Made by a program: the position numbers and the translations under genes. Below are positions 1-9,363 of a DNA stretch of 64,000 bases, piece after piece. Under the pieces are notes generated by a model that was not told the origin of the DNA, ran no database searches, and saw nothing but the letters and a program-made list of their open reading frames with translations. This DNA comes from a bacterium Scap17 (GTDB lineage Bacteria; Pseudomonadota; Gammaproteobacteria; Pseudomonadales; Halomonadaceae), in NCBI GenBank assembly GCA_013376735.1, contig VINJ01000001.1, forward strand, positions 3,782,001 to 3,846,000, given 5' to 3'. Positions within the stretch are counted from its first letter, which is position 1; the number at the start of each line of letters is the position of its first letter.

Positions 1-425
1 AGAGCACGCTGTTCGAGCGTATCGCGCTGATCATTCAGGACAACGACACCGCGCATGCCAGGGTGCATCACATCCTGAGCCTGCTGCTGGGCTTTGCCGA
101 AAAGAACCCGGGGCTATGTCGCCTCCTCAACGGTGATGCCCTCACCGGCGAGACGGCACGCCTGCGCACGCGCATGGCGCAGCTGTTCGAGCGTCTCGAG
201 ACGCAGATCAAGCAGGTGCTGCGCGAAGCCGAACCTCGCGAAGGACTGCGACCGGCCATCACCGTCACGGCAGCGGCCAACCTGCTGATGGCGTGTGCGG
301 AAGGCCGCATCGCCCAGTATGTGCGCAGCGACTATCGCAAGCGCCCGACCGAGCACTGGGAAGACCAGTGGCAGCTGCTGAGCCGCGACCTGCTGCTGAG
401 CAGTCAGGAGCGCATTGCCGTCTGA
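1..425 (+). CDS. slmA: Nucleoid occlusion factor SlmA (3' part)
   Basis: The reading frame is open from the window edge, with its first full codon at position 3, and ends at TGA 423-425. It gives about 140 C-terminal residues of a TetR-family protein. The segment with FAEKNPGLCRLLNGDAL, followed by RLRTRMAQLFERLETQIKQV and YVRSDYRKRPTEHW, closely follows the ligand/dimerisation domain of E. coli SlmA. SlmA binds SBS sites on DNA and FtsZ, and blocks Z-ring assembly over the nucleoid. The N-terminal HTH lies outside the window. A strong hairpin with a T tract follows 36 bases after the stop, so this is the end of its transcript. Confidence 0.9.
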   Translation, partial: STLFERIALIIQDNDTAHARVHHILSLLLGFAEKNPGLCRLLNGDALTGETARLRTRMAQLFERLETQIKQVLREAEPREGLRPAITVTAAANLLMACAEGRIAQYVRSDYRKRPTEHWEDQWQLLSRDLLLSSQERIAV

Positions 426-461
426 GGGTCTTGCCCCGCGCGCATGCACCGCACCAAAAAG

Positions 462-499
462 AACGCCCCGCCTGCAGTCATTGCAGGCGGGGCGTTTTT
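462..499 (+). terminator. Intrinsic terminator after slmA
   Basis: There is a 15-bp perfect stem (462-476 with 482-496), a 5-base loop and a run of five T at 495-499. The stem is GC-rich. It also sits beyond the 3' end of the convergent GGDEF-EAL gene and could work in both directions. Confidence 0.9.
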
Positions 500-573
500 G
501 CTGGGTCAGGCCTTCTCATGTCACCACCGGGTGGGGTGGGATGGAGTGGGGGGCGGACTTCACGGACAGCGCC

Positions 574-3204
574 TCAGGCGTTGACGCTGAAGCGCTCCAG
601 TATGGCCTCGGCGGACATCGGCCGCGCCAGCAGGTAGCCCTGATAGGTGTCGCAGCCCAGTCGCTTGAGCTCCTCGAACTGCACGTCCGTCTCGACTCCC
701 TCGGCGACGATCTCATGGCCCAGCGAGTGCCCCAGGCTGATCACGGCGCCGACCAGCTGGATGGCCTGCTGATTGGGACAGCGGATACCGCCCTCAGAGC
801 CGGCGACCGCATCCATCTTCATCACAAAGCTGCGGTCGACCTTGAGCACATCCAGCGGCAGGAATGACAGATAGGACAGCGACGAATAGCCCTGCCCGAA
901 GTCATCCAGCGCCACACGCACGCCCAGCTCGCGCAGCGCGCCGAGCACGGCAAGCCCCCCTTCCATGTCCTGGATCAGCAGCGTCTCGGTCACCTCGACT
1001 TCCAGCCGCGTCGGCGACAGCTTCTGGTTTTCCAGCACGCCGAAGACTTCGTTCTCGTAGCCCGAGGTCAGCTGGCGCGCCGACAGATTGACCGCCATGC
1101 GCGGCATGTGAAGGCCGGCGTCCTGCCAGCGCACCATCTGGGCACAGGCCTCCTCGAGCACGAAACGCCCGAGACGGAAGATCAGGCCGGTCTCCTCGGC
1201 CAGCGGAATGAACTGGGCTGGCGAGATCATGCCCAGCTCCGGATGCTGCCAGCGCAGCAGCGCCTCGACACCCTGCAGTTCACCGTGGCTATCCAGCTGC
1301 GGCTGGTAATGCAGATAGAGCTGCTCGCTGCCGATGGCCTGACGCAGGTCCTGTTCCAGCGTCATGCGCGACGCGACATGCTTGTCCAGCGACGACTCCC
1401 AGCACAGCGCATGATCGCCGCGCGACTTGGCGTGATAGAGCGCCACATCGGCATTCAGCATCAGCGCCTGGGCATCGCCATTGGTCTCGGACAGCACATA
1501 GCCTGCCGTCAGACTGATGATCAGCGGGCGACCCAGAATCGTAAAGGGACGCTCGACCTTCTGCTGGATCTCCTCCACCACCTGCGCCGGATCATCATTG
1601 CCATGCGGCAGATAGAGGCCGAACTCATCGGCCCCCAGGCGCGCCACCAGACCACCAGGCGGCAGCAGACGACGCAGGCGCTCGCCGACCGCGACCAGCA
1701 GCTGGTCACCGGCTTCATGGCCCAGGCCATCGTTGACGGTCGAGAAACGGTCGATATCGGCGTAGATCATCAAGCCACCCGCCGTGACGCGCTCGTCGGC
1801 CGCCGCCATGAAGGCCTTGCGGTTATAGAGCCCCGTCAGGGCATCATGGCGCGCCAGAAAATCGAGCTGACGCTCGGACTCCTTGTGCGCACTGATGTCC
1901 AGCAGCAGGCCTTCCCAGTAGCGCACGCCATCCTCGCTATCGATCATCACGCTACGGTCCAGCACCCAACGCTCATGGTCGGCGATGATGCGGAAGACCT
2001 GCTCATGGCGCATCTGCGCGCACATCGCCCAGTGGCGGGCGGCGCTGACGGACTGACGGTCTTCCTGATGGATCAGCTCGGTCAGGGTGATGCCGGCGCC
2101 GACCAGTGATTCGGCCGAGCGACCGAACAGCTCGGCCGAGCCGTTGCTGATGAAGGTCAGCACTCCAGTATTGACCTCGATGCGATATACCACGCCCGGC
2201 AGGTTATCCATCAACGTCACCAGAGTGCGAGAACGCGCCGTCATCGACTCGAGCGCGCCCTCAAGCTCATCGTGGCGCTCAGCGCGCTTGCGCTCGGCAC
2301 GCGCCACCATGACCACCAGCACGACCAGGAAGATGCCGCCGAGCAGCATGCCGAACCAGATACGATTCCACCACAGCCACCACAGGCTGGAGATCGGCTG
2401 ACTCACGACGCTGAACAGCTTGAGCGGTGCGATAAAGCTGCCCGCCGCCATGCGCGGCCGGCCGTCGAAGCCCGGCACATGGTAGCGGCGCACACCACGC
2501 TCGGAGATGTACTTGCCCATGTTGGCCATCGAGGACAACGGCAGCTTGCCGGTCACGCCCAGCGCATGCTCCTGGGGGCTCGAGAACAGCAGCAGACCGT
2601 TGGTGGAGAACAGGCGCAGGCGCTGCCCATCATCGGAATTAGGGTTGGCCAGCAGACTACGTGACTCGGAGAAATCCAGGCAGCCGATCAGCAGCCAGGA
2701 CATGCCGTCGATATCCATGTGACGGTAGAACGGCAAGCCCGGCTGACCGGACGCCAGCGGCAGTGCGGAGCCGAACAGCAGGCTGCTGCGTCCGGGCAGC
2801 GCCTGGGCTTCCGGCTGGGTCAGCTGCCAGCTGCAACTGCGCCCCACGCCGATCTGACGCAGGCTACTGCCGCGGTAATCGGCAAACGGCACCACCATCA
2901 GCGAGACCAGAGAGGGATGACGGCCCAGCGCGCTATCCAGCGAGCCACGCCACAGCTCCCTGCCTTCGCTGCTCAACACGCGCTCCAGCACCATCATCTC
3001 GCGCGAGACATTGGCGATCAGCTGCTCGGTGGAGATATGCAGTTGGGTATCCAGCAGCTCCAGGCGGCGCATTTCCTGTTCACGCACGTCAAACCATTGG
3101 CTGGCCAGAAACAGGCCACCCAATACCACCATCAAGGCCGCATTGAGCCCAAAGATTCGCCACAGCGAATGTGTGCTATTGACGTGCGAGGAAATCGGGT
3201 CCAC
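574..3204 (-). CDS. Membrane-bound PAS-GGDEF-EAL cyclic-di-GMP signalling protein
   Basis: This 876-residue protein has a membrane segment at about 18-38, a periplasmic sensor region at about 40-275 with no family I recognise, a second membrane segment at about 281-301, a PAS-like domain at about 325-440, a GGDEF domain at about 450-600 and an EAL domain at about 615-870. The EAL domain keeps its catalytic signatures: EALLRW (646-651), NLSARQ, EVTET, ALDDFGQGYSS and VAEGVET. The cyclase signature reads GADEF (524-528) instead of GG(D/E)EF. I therefore infer a c-di-GMP phosphodiesterase whose GGDEF domain may be regulatory, though cyclase activity cannot be excluded. It lies downstream of rpoH on the same strand but behind a strong hairpin, so it is probably transcribed separately. 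Confidence 0.88.
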   Translation of the reverse strand: MDPISSHVNSTHSLWRIFGLNAALMVVLGGLFLASQWFDVREQEMRRLELLDTQLHISTEQLIANVSREMMVLERVLSSEGRELWRGSLDSALGRHPSLVSLMVVPFADYRGSSLRQIGVGRSCSWQLTQPEAQALPGRSSLLFGSALPLASGQPGLPFYRHMDIDGMSWLLIGCLDFSESRSLLANPNSDDGQRLRLFSTNGLLLFSSPQEHALGVTGKLPLSSMANMGKYISERGVRRYHVPGFDGRPRMAAGSFIAPLKLFSVVSQPISSLWWLWWNRIWFGMLLGGIFLVVLVVMVARAERKRAERHDELEGALESMTARSRTLVTLMDNLPGVVYRIEVNTGVLTFISNGSAELFGRSAESLVGAGITLTELIHQEDRQSVSAARHWAMCAQMRHEQVFRIIADHERWVLDRSVMIDSEDGVRYWEGLLLDISAHKESERQLDFLARHDALTGLYNRKAFMAAADERVTAGGLMIYADIDRFSTVNDGLGHEAGDQLLVAVGERLRRLLPPGGLVARLGADEFGLYLPHGNDDPAQVVEEIQQKVERPFTILGRPLIISLTAGYVLSETNGDAQALMLNADVALYHAKSRGDHALCWESSLDKHVASRMTLEQDLRQAIGSEQLYLHYQPQLDSHGELQGVEALLRWQHPELGMISPAQFIPLAEETGLIFRLGRFVLEEACAQMVRWQDAGLHMPRMAVNLSARQLTSGYENEVFGVLENQKLSPTRLEVEVTETLLIQDMEGGLAVLGALRELGVRVALDDFGQGYSSLSYLSFLPLDVLKVDRSFVMKMDAVAGSEGGIRCPNQQAIQLVGAVISLGHSLGHEIVAEGVETDVQFEELKRLGCDTYQGYLLARPMSAEAILERFSVNA

Positions 3205-3299
3205 AGGGTCACCAGTAGAAATGCTTCATGACTCAGTGTGACAGAATGAAACATTATGTTGCACTGTTCAACCAATAACGACGGATGCCTCGCGATCCA

Positions 3300-3360
3300 C
3301 TCTCCCTCAACGAAAATGCCCCACCGGGAAACCCGGCGGGGCATTTTCGTTGAGGGAGAG
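3300..3360 (-). terminator. Very long hairpin terminator after rpoH
   Basis: Two 29-base arms (3300-3328 and 3332-3360) pair with a single mismatch around a 3-base loop. The GC core is flanked inside the stem by AAAA/TTTT, so the inner part alone resembles a terminator in either direction. It lies between the rpoH stop and the downstream GGDEF-EAL gene. Confidence 0.75.
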
Positions 3361-3398
3361 CCGGAGGATCGTTGGCTCATGTCATGGAGCCATCAGAC

Positions 3399-4274
3399 TC
3401 AGGCAGCGAAGCCTTCGCTCATGTCACCCATCGATTCACGCAGCTTCTTCATCGCGTTCTTCTCCAGCTGACGGATACGCTCGGCAGAGACGCCATAGAT
3501 GTCAGCAAGCTCGTGCAGAGTCGACTTGTTGTCACTCAACCAACGCTGCTGGAGAATGTCGCGTGAGCGCTCATCCAGTGCCGCCAGCGCTTTGAGCAGA
3601 CGACCGTGGGAGTCGTCTTCCAGGTCCTGCTGTTCCACCTGGGCAGCCGGATCGAGGCTGTGATCTTCCAGATAGTTGGCCGGCGCCTGATAGGCAGAGC
3701 TCTCGTCGTCGCTGGGGCCGGCGTCGAAGCCTGCATCGTGAGCGGAGAGACGGCTTTCCATCTCACGCACCACGGCAGGTTTGACATCCAGATCACCCGC
3801 GATGGCATCCACTTCATCGTTGTTCAACCAGGCGAGGCGCTTCTTGGCGCCACGCAGGTTGAAGAACAGCTTGCGCTGAGCCTTGGTGGTCGCGACTTTC
3901 ACGATGCGCCAGTTGCGCAGCACGAATTCGTGAATCTCGGCCTTGATCCAATGCACGGCAAAGGAGACGAGGCGTACGCCCTGATGCGGGTCGAAACGCT
4001 TGACCGCCTTCATCAGGCCGACGTTACCTTCCTGGATCAGGTCCGCCTGCTGCAAGCCATAGCCGCTGTAGCTGCGCGCGATATGCACGACGAAGCGCAG
4101 GTGCGACATGACGAGTCGACGGGCCGACTCCAGATGATTCTCTTCATGCAACCGCAGGGCCAGCTCATGCTCTTCTTCGGCAGTAAGCACAGCGATACGG
4201 TTCACCGACTGAATATAGCCGTTTAGATCTTGACCCGGTGACAGGTGGCCAAGTGGCTGAAGACTGGTGCTCAT
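3399..4274 (-). CDS. rpoH: RNA polymerase sigma factor RpoH (sigma-32)
   Basis: This heat-shock sigma factor directs RNA polymerase to chaperone and protease promoters. The 291-residue protein begins [11 protein letters not shown] chose ATG 4274 because it matches the family N-terminus and has GGAGA about ten bases upstream; an in-frame ATG at 4304 is less likely. Region 2 is present ([19 protein letters not shown]), as is the RpoH box QRKLFFNLR at about 133-141, which is diagnostic of sigma-32. Region 4.2 ([18 protein letters not shown]) recognises the -35 element. In many gammaproteobacteria rpoH follows ftsYEX, as it does here, but 259 bases separate it from ftsX, so it likely has its own promoters. 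Two short dyads lie upstream. Confidence 0.97.
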   Translation of the reverse strand: MSTSLQPLGHLSPGQDLNGYIQSVNRIAVLTAEEEHELALRLHEENHLESARRLVMSHLRFVVHIARSYSGYGLQQADLIQEGNVGLMKAVKRFDPHQGVRLVSFAVHWIKAEIHEFVLRNWRIVKVATTKAQRKLFFNLRGAKKRLAWLNNDEVDAIAGDLDVKPAVVREMESRLSAHDAGFDAGPSDDESSAYQAPANYLEDHSLDPAAQVEQQDLEDDSHGRLLKALAALDERSRDILQQRWLSDNKSTLHELADIYGVSAERIRQLEKNAMKKLRESMGDMSEGFAA

Positions 4275-4355
4275 AGTGCAGATGTCTCCATGATTGCCTA
4301 ACACGCATGCAAGTAGTAAGACTGTGAAGGGTGGGACAGGTTCCCGTCAATAGCT

Positions 4356-4384
4356 GTACATGACGTGTACAATTGTCATGACAA
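4356..4384 (-). promoter_or_regulatory. Two adjacent dyads upstream of rpoH
   Basis: An interrupted inverted repeat, gtaca-N5-tgtac (4356-4370), is followed by a perfect 12-bp palindrome, ttgtcatgacaa (4373-4384). They lie 82-110 bases upstream of the rpoH start, where promoters or operators are expected. No regulator can be named from sequence alone. Confidence 0.35.
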
Positions 4385-4532
4385 GTAGCACTTCGTAACG
4401 CTGTGGAGTGTGTGGTGCGTTTAACCACCCACCAGCCCCCTTCACTGACGCCCGGCGTGAATGTTGTCGGAACGTAACTGTTGACCTTCCTGGGCAGAAA
4501 TACTGGCTGAAAACCGCGAAAAACAATCGGAA

Positions 4533-5612
4533 TCAGCGCGGAGAAATACTCGCCAGATGACGTCCGACCGCGATCCAGGCCCCTATCCAGCCCAATATTG
4601 TACTCGAAACCAGCAGCGTGGCACCCCCTGCGATGCCCAGCGCGGGCAACACATAGTTGCCGCCATAACTTTGTACAAGAGCCGTCACGGGTGCCGCCAG
4701 CCAGTTGCCGCCAAGCGCCAGGATTCCGCAGGCCAGCAGCCCCCCTCCCAGACCATACCAGGCACCGCTGTAGAGGAAGGGACGCCGCACGAAGGCGTGG
4801 GTCGCCCCGATCAGCGTCACGACCTCGATCTCCTGGCGGCGACTCTCCACGGACAGGCGGATGGTATTGCCCACCACCAGCAATACGCCCAGCCCGAAGA
4901 GTAACGCGAGACCTAGCGTCACTTTCTGACCCAGCTCACCCAATTGGCGCAGACGCTCGAGCCAGGCCAGATCCAGGCGTGCGCTGGCGACACCCGGCTC
5001 GCCTTCGAGACGCGTGGCCAGAGCACGGACAGACTCCGGCGTGGTGTCCAGCGGCGTGATGACGATGCTGGCCGGCAAGGGGTTGTCATCCAGCAGGCTC
5101 AGTGAGCGCTTGAGGTCCAGCGCCTGAGCGAACTCCTGCATGCCCTCGGCGGCGGTGATCAGACGCACTCCTCCGACACCGGCAGCGTCGCGCAGCGAGT
5201 CCGACAGCGTCAGCGCCTGGCTCTCATCGACCGAGGTTTCAAGATAGAGGGTGAGCTGAGCGCTGTCATTGAGTTCATTGTCGAGCAGGCGCGCGCTGTC
5301 CAGTGCCAGCCACAGCGCCGCCGGCAACGTCAGTGCGATGGCGATGGCCAGCATGGTCAGCAGGCTGGCGATGGGCGCGACCAGCAGGCGGCGTGCGCTG
5401 TCGCGCGCCATGGCAGCGTGATGACGCAGCCAGCTGCGGTAGCGGCTCTCGACCGAGACACGACTAGAGCGCGCGCCCTTGCGCGCTGCACGCTCGGTGG
5501 CCTCCGGTGATTCAGGTGCCTGCGCGGCGGCCTTGCGGGTACGCGTCTCGGCGCGGGGCTGGCCACGCTCACGTGAAGAAGGAGAATCGTTGCGGGAACG
5601 CGGGGGACTCAT
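4533..5612 (-). CDS. ftsX: Cell division protein FtsX
   Basis: FtsX is the membrane subunit of the FtsEX complex, which couples ATP hydrolysis at the septum to activation of periplasmic amidases. The 359-residue protein has a long basic, probably cytoplasmic N-terminal tail (1-75), a first membrane segment around LLTMLAIAIALTLPAALWLA, a periplasmic loop of about 110 residues and three C-terminal membrane segments. The motif RQEIEVVTLIGAT between the later helices is characteristic of FtsX. The start overlaps the ftsE stop by four bases (ATGA), so the two are translationally coupled. The N-terminal tail is longer than in E. coli and rich in Arg, Ser and Ala. Confidence 0.95.
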   Translation of the reverse strand: MSPPRSRNDSPSSRERGQPRAETRTRKAAAQAPESPEATERAARKGARSSRVSVESRYRSWLRHHAAMARDSARRLLVAPIASLLTMLAIAIALTLPAALWLALDSARLLDNELNDSAQLTLYLETSVDESQALTLSDSLRDAAGVGGVRLITAAEGMQEFAQALDLKRSLSLLDDNPLPASIVITPLDTTPESVRALATRLEGEPGVASARLDLAWLERLRQLGELGQKVTLGLALLFGLGVLLVVGNTIRLSVESRRQEIEVVTLIGATHAFVRRPFLYSGAWYGLGGGLLACGILALGGNWLAAPVTALVQSYGGNYVLPALGIAGGATLLVSSTILGWIGAWIAVGRHLASISPR

Positions 5613-6277
5613 CGGGCATCCTTGTCGGCGATCAGACGACCATCGGACAGCTCCAGCGTGCGATGGTGCAGGCGGGCGATCAGCGCCAGATCGTGACTGG
5701 CAATCATCACCGTGGTACCGATGCGATTGAAGTCCTCGAACAGACGCATGATGTCGGCGGACAGTGCCGGGTCCAGATTGCCGGTCGGTTCATCGGCCAG
5801 CAGCAGCGCCGGCTTGTTGACCACGGCACGCGCGATGCCGACCCGCTGCTGCTCACCACCGGACAGCTCGATCGGCAGCGCCTTCTCACGATGCAGCAGA
5901 CCGACCTTGTCGAGCGCCGCTCGCACCCGCCGCGCCTGTTCACGCGGCGGGACCCCCTGGATCATCAGCGGCAGGGCCACGTTGTGGAAGATGTTGCGGT
6001 CAGCCAGTAGCTGGTGGTCCTGAAAGACCACGCCGATCTGGCGGCGGTAATATGGCACCTGGGAGGTATGCAGCCGCCCGATATCGTGCCCCGCCACCAG
6101 AATGCGCCCACGCGAGGGGCGCTCGAGGAGCATGATCAGCTTGAGCAACGAGCTCTTGCCGGCACCGGAATGGCCTGTCAGAAAGACCATCTCGCCACGC
6201 TCGACCCTGAAGTCGAGCCCGGCCAGTGCATCGAAGCGCCCTCCATAGCGCTTGCCGACATGCTCGAAGGCAATCAT
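5609..6277 (-). CDS. ftsE: Cell division ATP-binding protein FtsE
   Basis: FtsE is the cytoplasmic ABC ATPase partner of FtsX. The protein is 222 residues, the usual length. It shows Walker [10 protein letters not shown] at about 36-44, the Q-loop VFQDHQLL, the signature LSGGEQQR, Walker [14 protein letters not shown] and the switch histidine in ASHD. It overlaps ftsY upstream and ftsX downstream by four bases each, so ftsY-ftsE-ftsX forms one tightly coupled operon. Confidence 0.97.
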   Translation of the reverse strand: MIAFEHVGKRYGGRFDALAGLDFRVERGEMVFLTGHSGAGKSSLLKLIMLLERPSRGRILVAGHDIGRLHTSQVPYYRRQIGVVFQDHQLLADRNIFHNVALPLMIQGVPPREQARRVRAALDKVGLLHREKALPIELSGGEQQRVGIARAVVNKPALLLADEPTGNLDPALSADIMRLFEDFNRIGTTVMIASHDLALIARLHHRTLELSDGRLIADKDAR

Positions 6278-7974
6278 GCCTCGCGCGACTCGGCGTTGGC
6301 CTCTTCGCTTGCCTCATCGCCAGCGCGTGCAAACAGGGCACTGACGAAGTCATCAGCCGCGAATGGACGCAGGTCATCAACACCTTCCCCGACACCGATA
6401 TAGCGGATCGGCAGATTGAGCTGCTTGGCCAACGCGAAGATGATGCCGCCCTTGGCGGTCCCATCCAGCTTGGTCAGCGTCAGGCCCGTGATGTTGACTG
6501 CTTCATGGAAGGTGGAGGCCTGTGACAGCGCGTTCTGGCCGGTACCGGCATCCAGCACCAGCATCACCTCGTGGGGCGCGGACACATCCAGCTTGGCCAT
6601 CACGCGCTGCACCTTCTTGAGCTCTTCCATCAGATGGCCCTTATTGTGCAGGCGGCCCGCGGTATCGGCGATCAGGATATCGACGTTACGCGCCTTGGCA
6701 GCTTCCAGGGCGTCATAGATGACCGAGGCACTGTCGGCACCGGTATGCTGAGCGATGACCGGCACCTTGTTGCGCTCGCCCCAGACCTTGAGCTGCTCCA
6801 CCGCCGCAGCACGGAAGGTATCGCCCGCCGCCAGCATCACGCTGCGACCCTGGCTCTGATAGCGCTTGGCCAGCTTGCCGATGGTGGTGGTCTTGCCGAC
6901 GCCGTTGACGCCGATCATCAGGATCACGAAGGGACCGCTGCCCTTGGCCGGCAGCTCCAGGTCCTTGGCGACCGGCGCCAGCATCAAGCGCAGTTCTTCC
7001 TGCAGCGCTTCGTAGAGCGCCTGCGGCTCCTTCAATTCCTTGCGCGAGATGCGCGCGGTCAGGTTGTCGATGATCTCGGTGGTCGCCTCGATGCCCACGT
7101 CTGCCATCAGCAGCTGGGTCTCGAGGTCTTCCATCAACTCATCATCGATCTGCTTCTTGCCGAGGAACAGGCTGGCGACGCCCTCGGTCAGATTGGCGCG
7201 TGTCTTGCCAAGACCGGCCTTGATGCGCGCGAAGAAGCCACGACGTGGCTTTTCGCGTCCGTCGCGGGCCGTGTCACGCGCCTTGTCGTCCTCGACCACG
7301 GCGTCTGCGCCAGCGGCGGCAGCCTCGGCGGCACGTGCTTCTTCTTCCAGGCGAGCCTGTTCCAGCGCGGCCTGCTCTTCGGCCTCGATGGCGGCCAGCT
7401 GCGCGGCGGCCTGACGCTCTTCTTCCTCGCGAGCCGCGATACGCGCCTCTTCGGCACGCGCTTCACTGGCGGCTTCTTCCGCACGGGCCTGAGCGGCCTG
7501 TTCGGCAGCGATACGCTCGGCCTCTGCCTGGGCGGCCTGCTCGGCAGCCAGACGTTCCGCCTCTTCCCGGGCGGCCTTTTCAGCGGCGACGCGTTCTGCA
7601 GCGGCCTGCTCATGGGAGATACGCTCCGCTTCGTCTCGGGCGGCCTGTTCCTGAGCGGCCTGTTCCTGCGCGATGCGCTCGGCTTCGGCCTTGGCGGCCT
7701 GGTCGGCAGCCGCCTGCTCAGAGGCGCGGCGCTCGGCTTCAGCTTCGGCCTTCTGCTCTTCGAGCTTCTGAGCCTCGGCCCGAGCCGCCTCTTCACCGGC
7801 AAGGCGCTCTGCCTCTACCTTCTCGGCCTCGAGCCGCGCTGCCTGCTCGGCATCGGCTTGCTCGTGAGGCATGGCGTCTTGTGTCTGTTCAAGAGCCTGT
7901 TGCTCGAGGGCCTGCTGCTCGGAGGCTTTCTGCTCCTGAGCCTTGTGTTTCTTGCGCTTGAAAAAACCGAACAT
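6274..7974 (-). CDS. ftsY: Signal recognition particle receptor FtsY
   Basis: FtsY is the membrane-associated SRP receptor GTPase that docks ribosomes carrying nascent membrane proteins, paired with Ffh (44338-45792). I start it at ATG 7974, giving MFGFFKRKK, the usual hydrophobic/basic FtsY N-terminus, and 566 residues; an in-frame ATG at 8064 would add an unlikely tail. The acidic A domain is about 240 residues, highly repetitive and rich in Ala, Glu and Gln. The NG domain follows, with [10 protein letters not shown] (P-loop), DTAGR and [10 protein letters not shown]. It is divergent from rsmD, with 106 bases between the starts. Confidence 0.96.
   Translation of the reverse strand: MFGFFKRKKHKAQEQKASEQQALEQQALEQTQDAMPHEQADAEQAARLEAEKVEAERLAGEEAARAEAQKLEEQKAEAEAERRASEQAAADQAAKAEAERIAQEQAAQEQAARDEAERISHEQAAAERVAAEKAAREEAERLAAEQAAQAEAERIAAEQAAQARAEEAASEARAEEARIAAREEEERQAAAQLAAIEAEEQAALEQARLEEEARAAEAAAAGADAVVEDDKARDTARDGREKPRRGFFARIKAGLGKTRANLTEGVASLFLGKKQIDDELMEDLETQLLMADVGIEATTEIIDNLTARISRKELKEPQALYEALQEELRLMLAPVAKDLELPAKGSGPFVILMIGVNGVGKTTTIGKLAKRYQSQGRSVMLAAGDTFRAAAVEQLKVWGERNKVPVIAQHTGADSASVIYDALEAAKARNVDILIADTAGRLHNKGHLMEELKKVQRVMAKLDVSAPHEVMLVLDAGTGQNALSQASTFHEAVNITGLTLTKLDGTAKGGIIFALAKQLNLPIRYIGVGEGVDDLRPFAADDFVSALFARAGDEASEEANAESREA
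7330..7930 (-). repeat. Low-complexity repeat coding the FtsY A domain
   Basis: Imperfect repeats of about 8-15 codons encode variants of [13 protein letters not shown]. Alternating Ala/Gln and Glu codons give a purine-biased tract on the coding strand. It is in frame throughout. Confidence 0.75.
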
Positions 7975-8080
7975 GGCGAGACAGTCCTGAACTCGTGAAA
8001 GTGGCGTCATCCTACCATCCCTTCGGGGCTGAAGGTACGCACCGCGCGGCATCCGGCGTCGCACATGCTAGACTCGCGGC

Positions 8081-8767
8081 ATGAAAAAACGCGCATCCTC
8101 CCAAGGCCCCGCACGGGGCAAATCCAACGCGCCCTCGCGCGCTGACAAGCAGCACGGCAAGCAGAGCGGCAAGCGTGGCCAGGCCGCCGGCGGGCCAGGT
8201 CGCCTGCGCATCATCGGCGGGCGCTTCAAGCGCCGCCTGCTCAACGTGATCGACGCACCGGGCCTGCGCCCGACGCCCGACCGCGTGCGTGAGACGCTCT
8301 ACAACTGGCTGGGCTTTCATGTCGGCGGCGCCCGCGTGCTTGACCTCTATGCCGGCAGCGGCGCGCTGGGCCTCGAGGCGCTGTCGCGTGAGGCGGCGCA
8401 TGTCACCTTCGTGGAGCGCGACAGCCGCGTCGCGCGTGCGCTCGAGGCCAATCTCGCGACCCTCGCCAACGGCGACAGCCTGCCAACACAGGTGGTGACC
8501 GGCGATGTCCTGCACTGGCTCGAGACGACCACTCCCGCCGCGGGCGGCATGGACCTGGTGCTGCTCGATCCGCCCTTCCGGCTCGAGCTGGCCGCCGCGA
8601 GCTGCGCACTGCTCGAAGCGCATGGCTGGCTGAGCGATGACGCCATGATCTATCTGGAAGTGGAATCCGGCCTCGACCCCGTGGTACCTGCCAACTGGCA
8701 GCTGCATAGGGAAAGCCGTGCCGGCGACAGTCATGGCCGCCTGTATCGGCGCCATCCGCCCGCCTGA
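8081..8767 (+). CDS. rsmD: 16S rRNA (guanine966-N2)-methyltransferase RsmD
   Basis: RsmD uses S-adenosylmethionine to methylate G966 of 16S rRNA in the 30S subunit. The 228-residue protein has a basic N-terminal tail of about 40 residues, then RIIGGRFKRR and RPTPDRVRETLYNWL. The SAM-binding motif is VLDLYAGSGALGLEALSR, and the catalytic N6/N2 motif DPPF lies near residue 166. The tail is longer than in E. coli. Divergence from ftsY is the standard arrangement for this gene. Confidence 0.95.
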   Translation: MKKRASSQGPARGKSNAPSRADKQHGKQSGKRGQAAGGPGRLRIIGGRFKRRLLNVIDAPGLRPTPDRVRETLYNWLGFHVGGARVLDLYAGSGALGLEALSREAAHVTFVERDSRVARALEANLATLANGDSLPTQVVTGDVLHWLETTTPAAGGMDLVLLDPPFRLELAAASCALLEAHGWLSDDAMIYLEVESGLDPVVPANWQLHRESRAGDSHGRLYRRHPPA

Positions 8768-8949
8768 GCCACCTTCCCACTTGTGTCGACTCAGGCGGCG
8801 TCGTAGTCTGCCTGCAGGCGGGTATCGCTGCGCCATCCGGCAAGGATTCCCGACATGGCCGATATTCATCGCACCAGCATTTACCGCATACCTTTACCGC
8901 CCTCAACGAACCCCCTCGGGCCACGATCGTGACTCGACAAGGAGATAGC

Positions 8950-9210
8950 ATGAGCACCGAACTCTTTACCCAACTTGAGCAGAAAGTCGGCCAGGCCATC
9001 GACAGCATCGAGATGCTGAAGATGGAAGTCGAAGAGCTGAAGGAAGAGAACCAGCGCCTGACTGAAACCAAGGGCAGCCAGGGCGAAGAACTGGAACAAC
9101 TGCGTCAGGCCAATGCTCGCCTGCAGGAAGAGCGTGACCAGTGGGCGAGCCGTCTGGAAGGACTGATCGCACGCTTCAGCGAGACCGAGAGCGAAACCCA
9201 GAGCGCCTGA
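8950..9210 (+). CDS. ZapB-like small coiled-coil protein (TIGR02449 type)
   Basis: This is an 86-residue, almost entirely coiled-coil protein. Heptads run from about residue 5 to 75 (EMLKMEVEELKEENQRL and following). I start at ATG 8950, which has AAGGAGAT upstream. It resembles the short TIGR02449-type proteins often annotated as ZapB-like, which by analogy may join the FtsZ-ring network; that role is inferred. The gene is alone between rsmD and a terminator. I see no zapA next to it. Confidence 0.7.
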   Translation: MSTELFTQLEQKVGQAIDSIEMLKMEVEELKEENQRLTETKGSQGEELEQLRQANARLQEERDQWASRLEGLIARFSETESETQSA

Positions 9211-9315
9211 GGCTCCCGCGCGTCCTGCGCGCTGGGCGGCGTGAACCTGCACTCTTGAACAATGGCCTTGAACAGGAGCGCTTGAACAAGAGTTTATGAG
9301 CAGGGCCTCATGAAG

Positions 9316-9348
9316 ACGCCGCCGACAGGAGACTGTCGGCGGCGTTTT
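9316..9348 (+). terminator. Intrinsic terminator after the ZapB-like gene
   Basis: There is a 13-bp perfect stem (9316-9328 with 9333-9345), loop gaga and a TTTT tract. It lies between convergent genes and may also serve rimI on the other strand. Confidence 0.85.
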
Positions 9349-9363
9349 CGTGTCGGCGGGCTT

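Noticed and set aside
6571-7998. 475-residue open frame on the + strand with hydrophobic Leu/Gly/Phe composition
   Set aside because: It is the antisense of ftsY; the A-domain repeats create a long open frame. ftsY has clear GTPase motifs and a ribosome site context.
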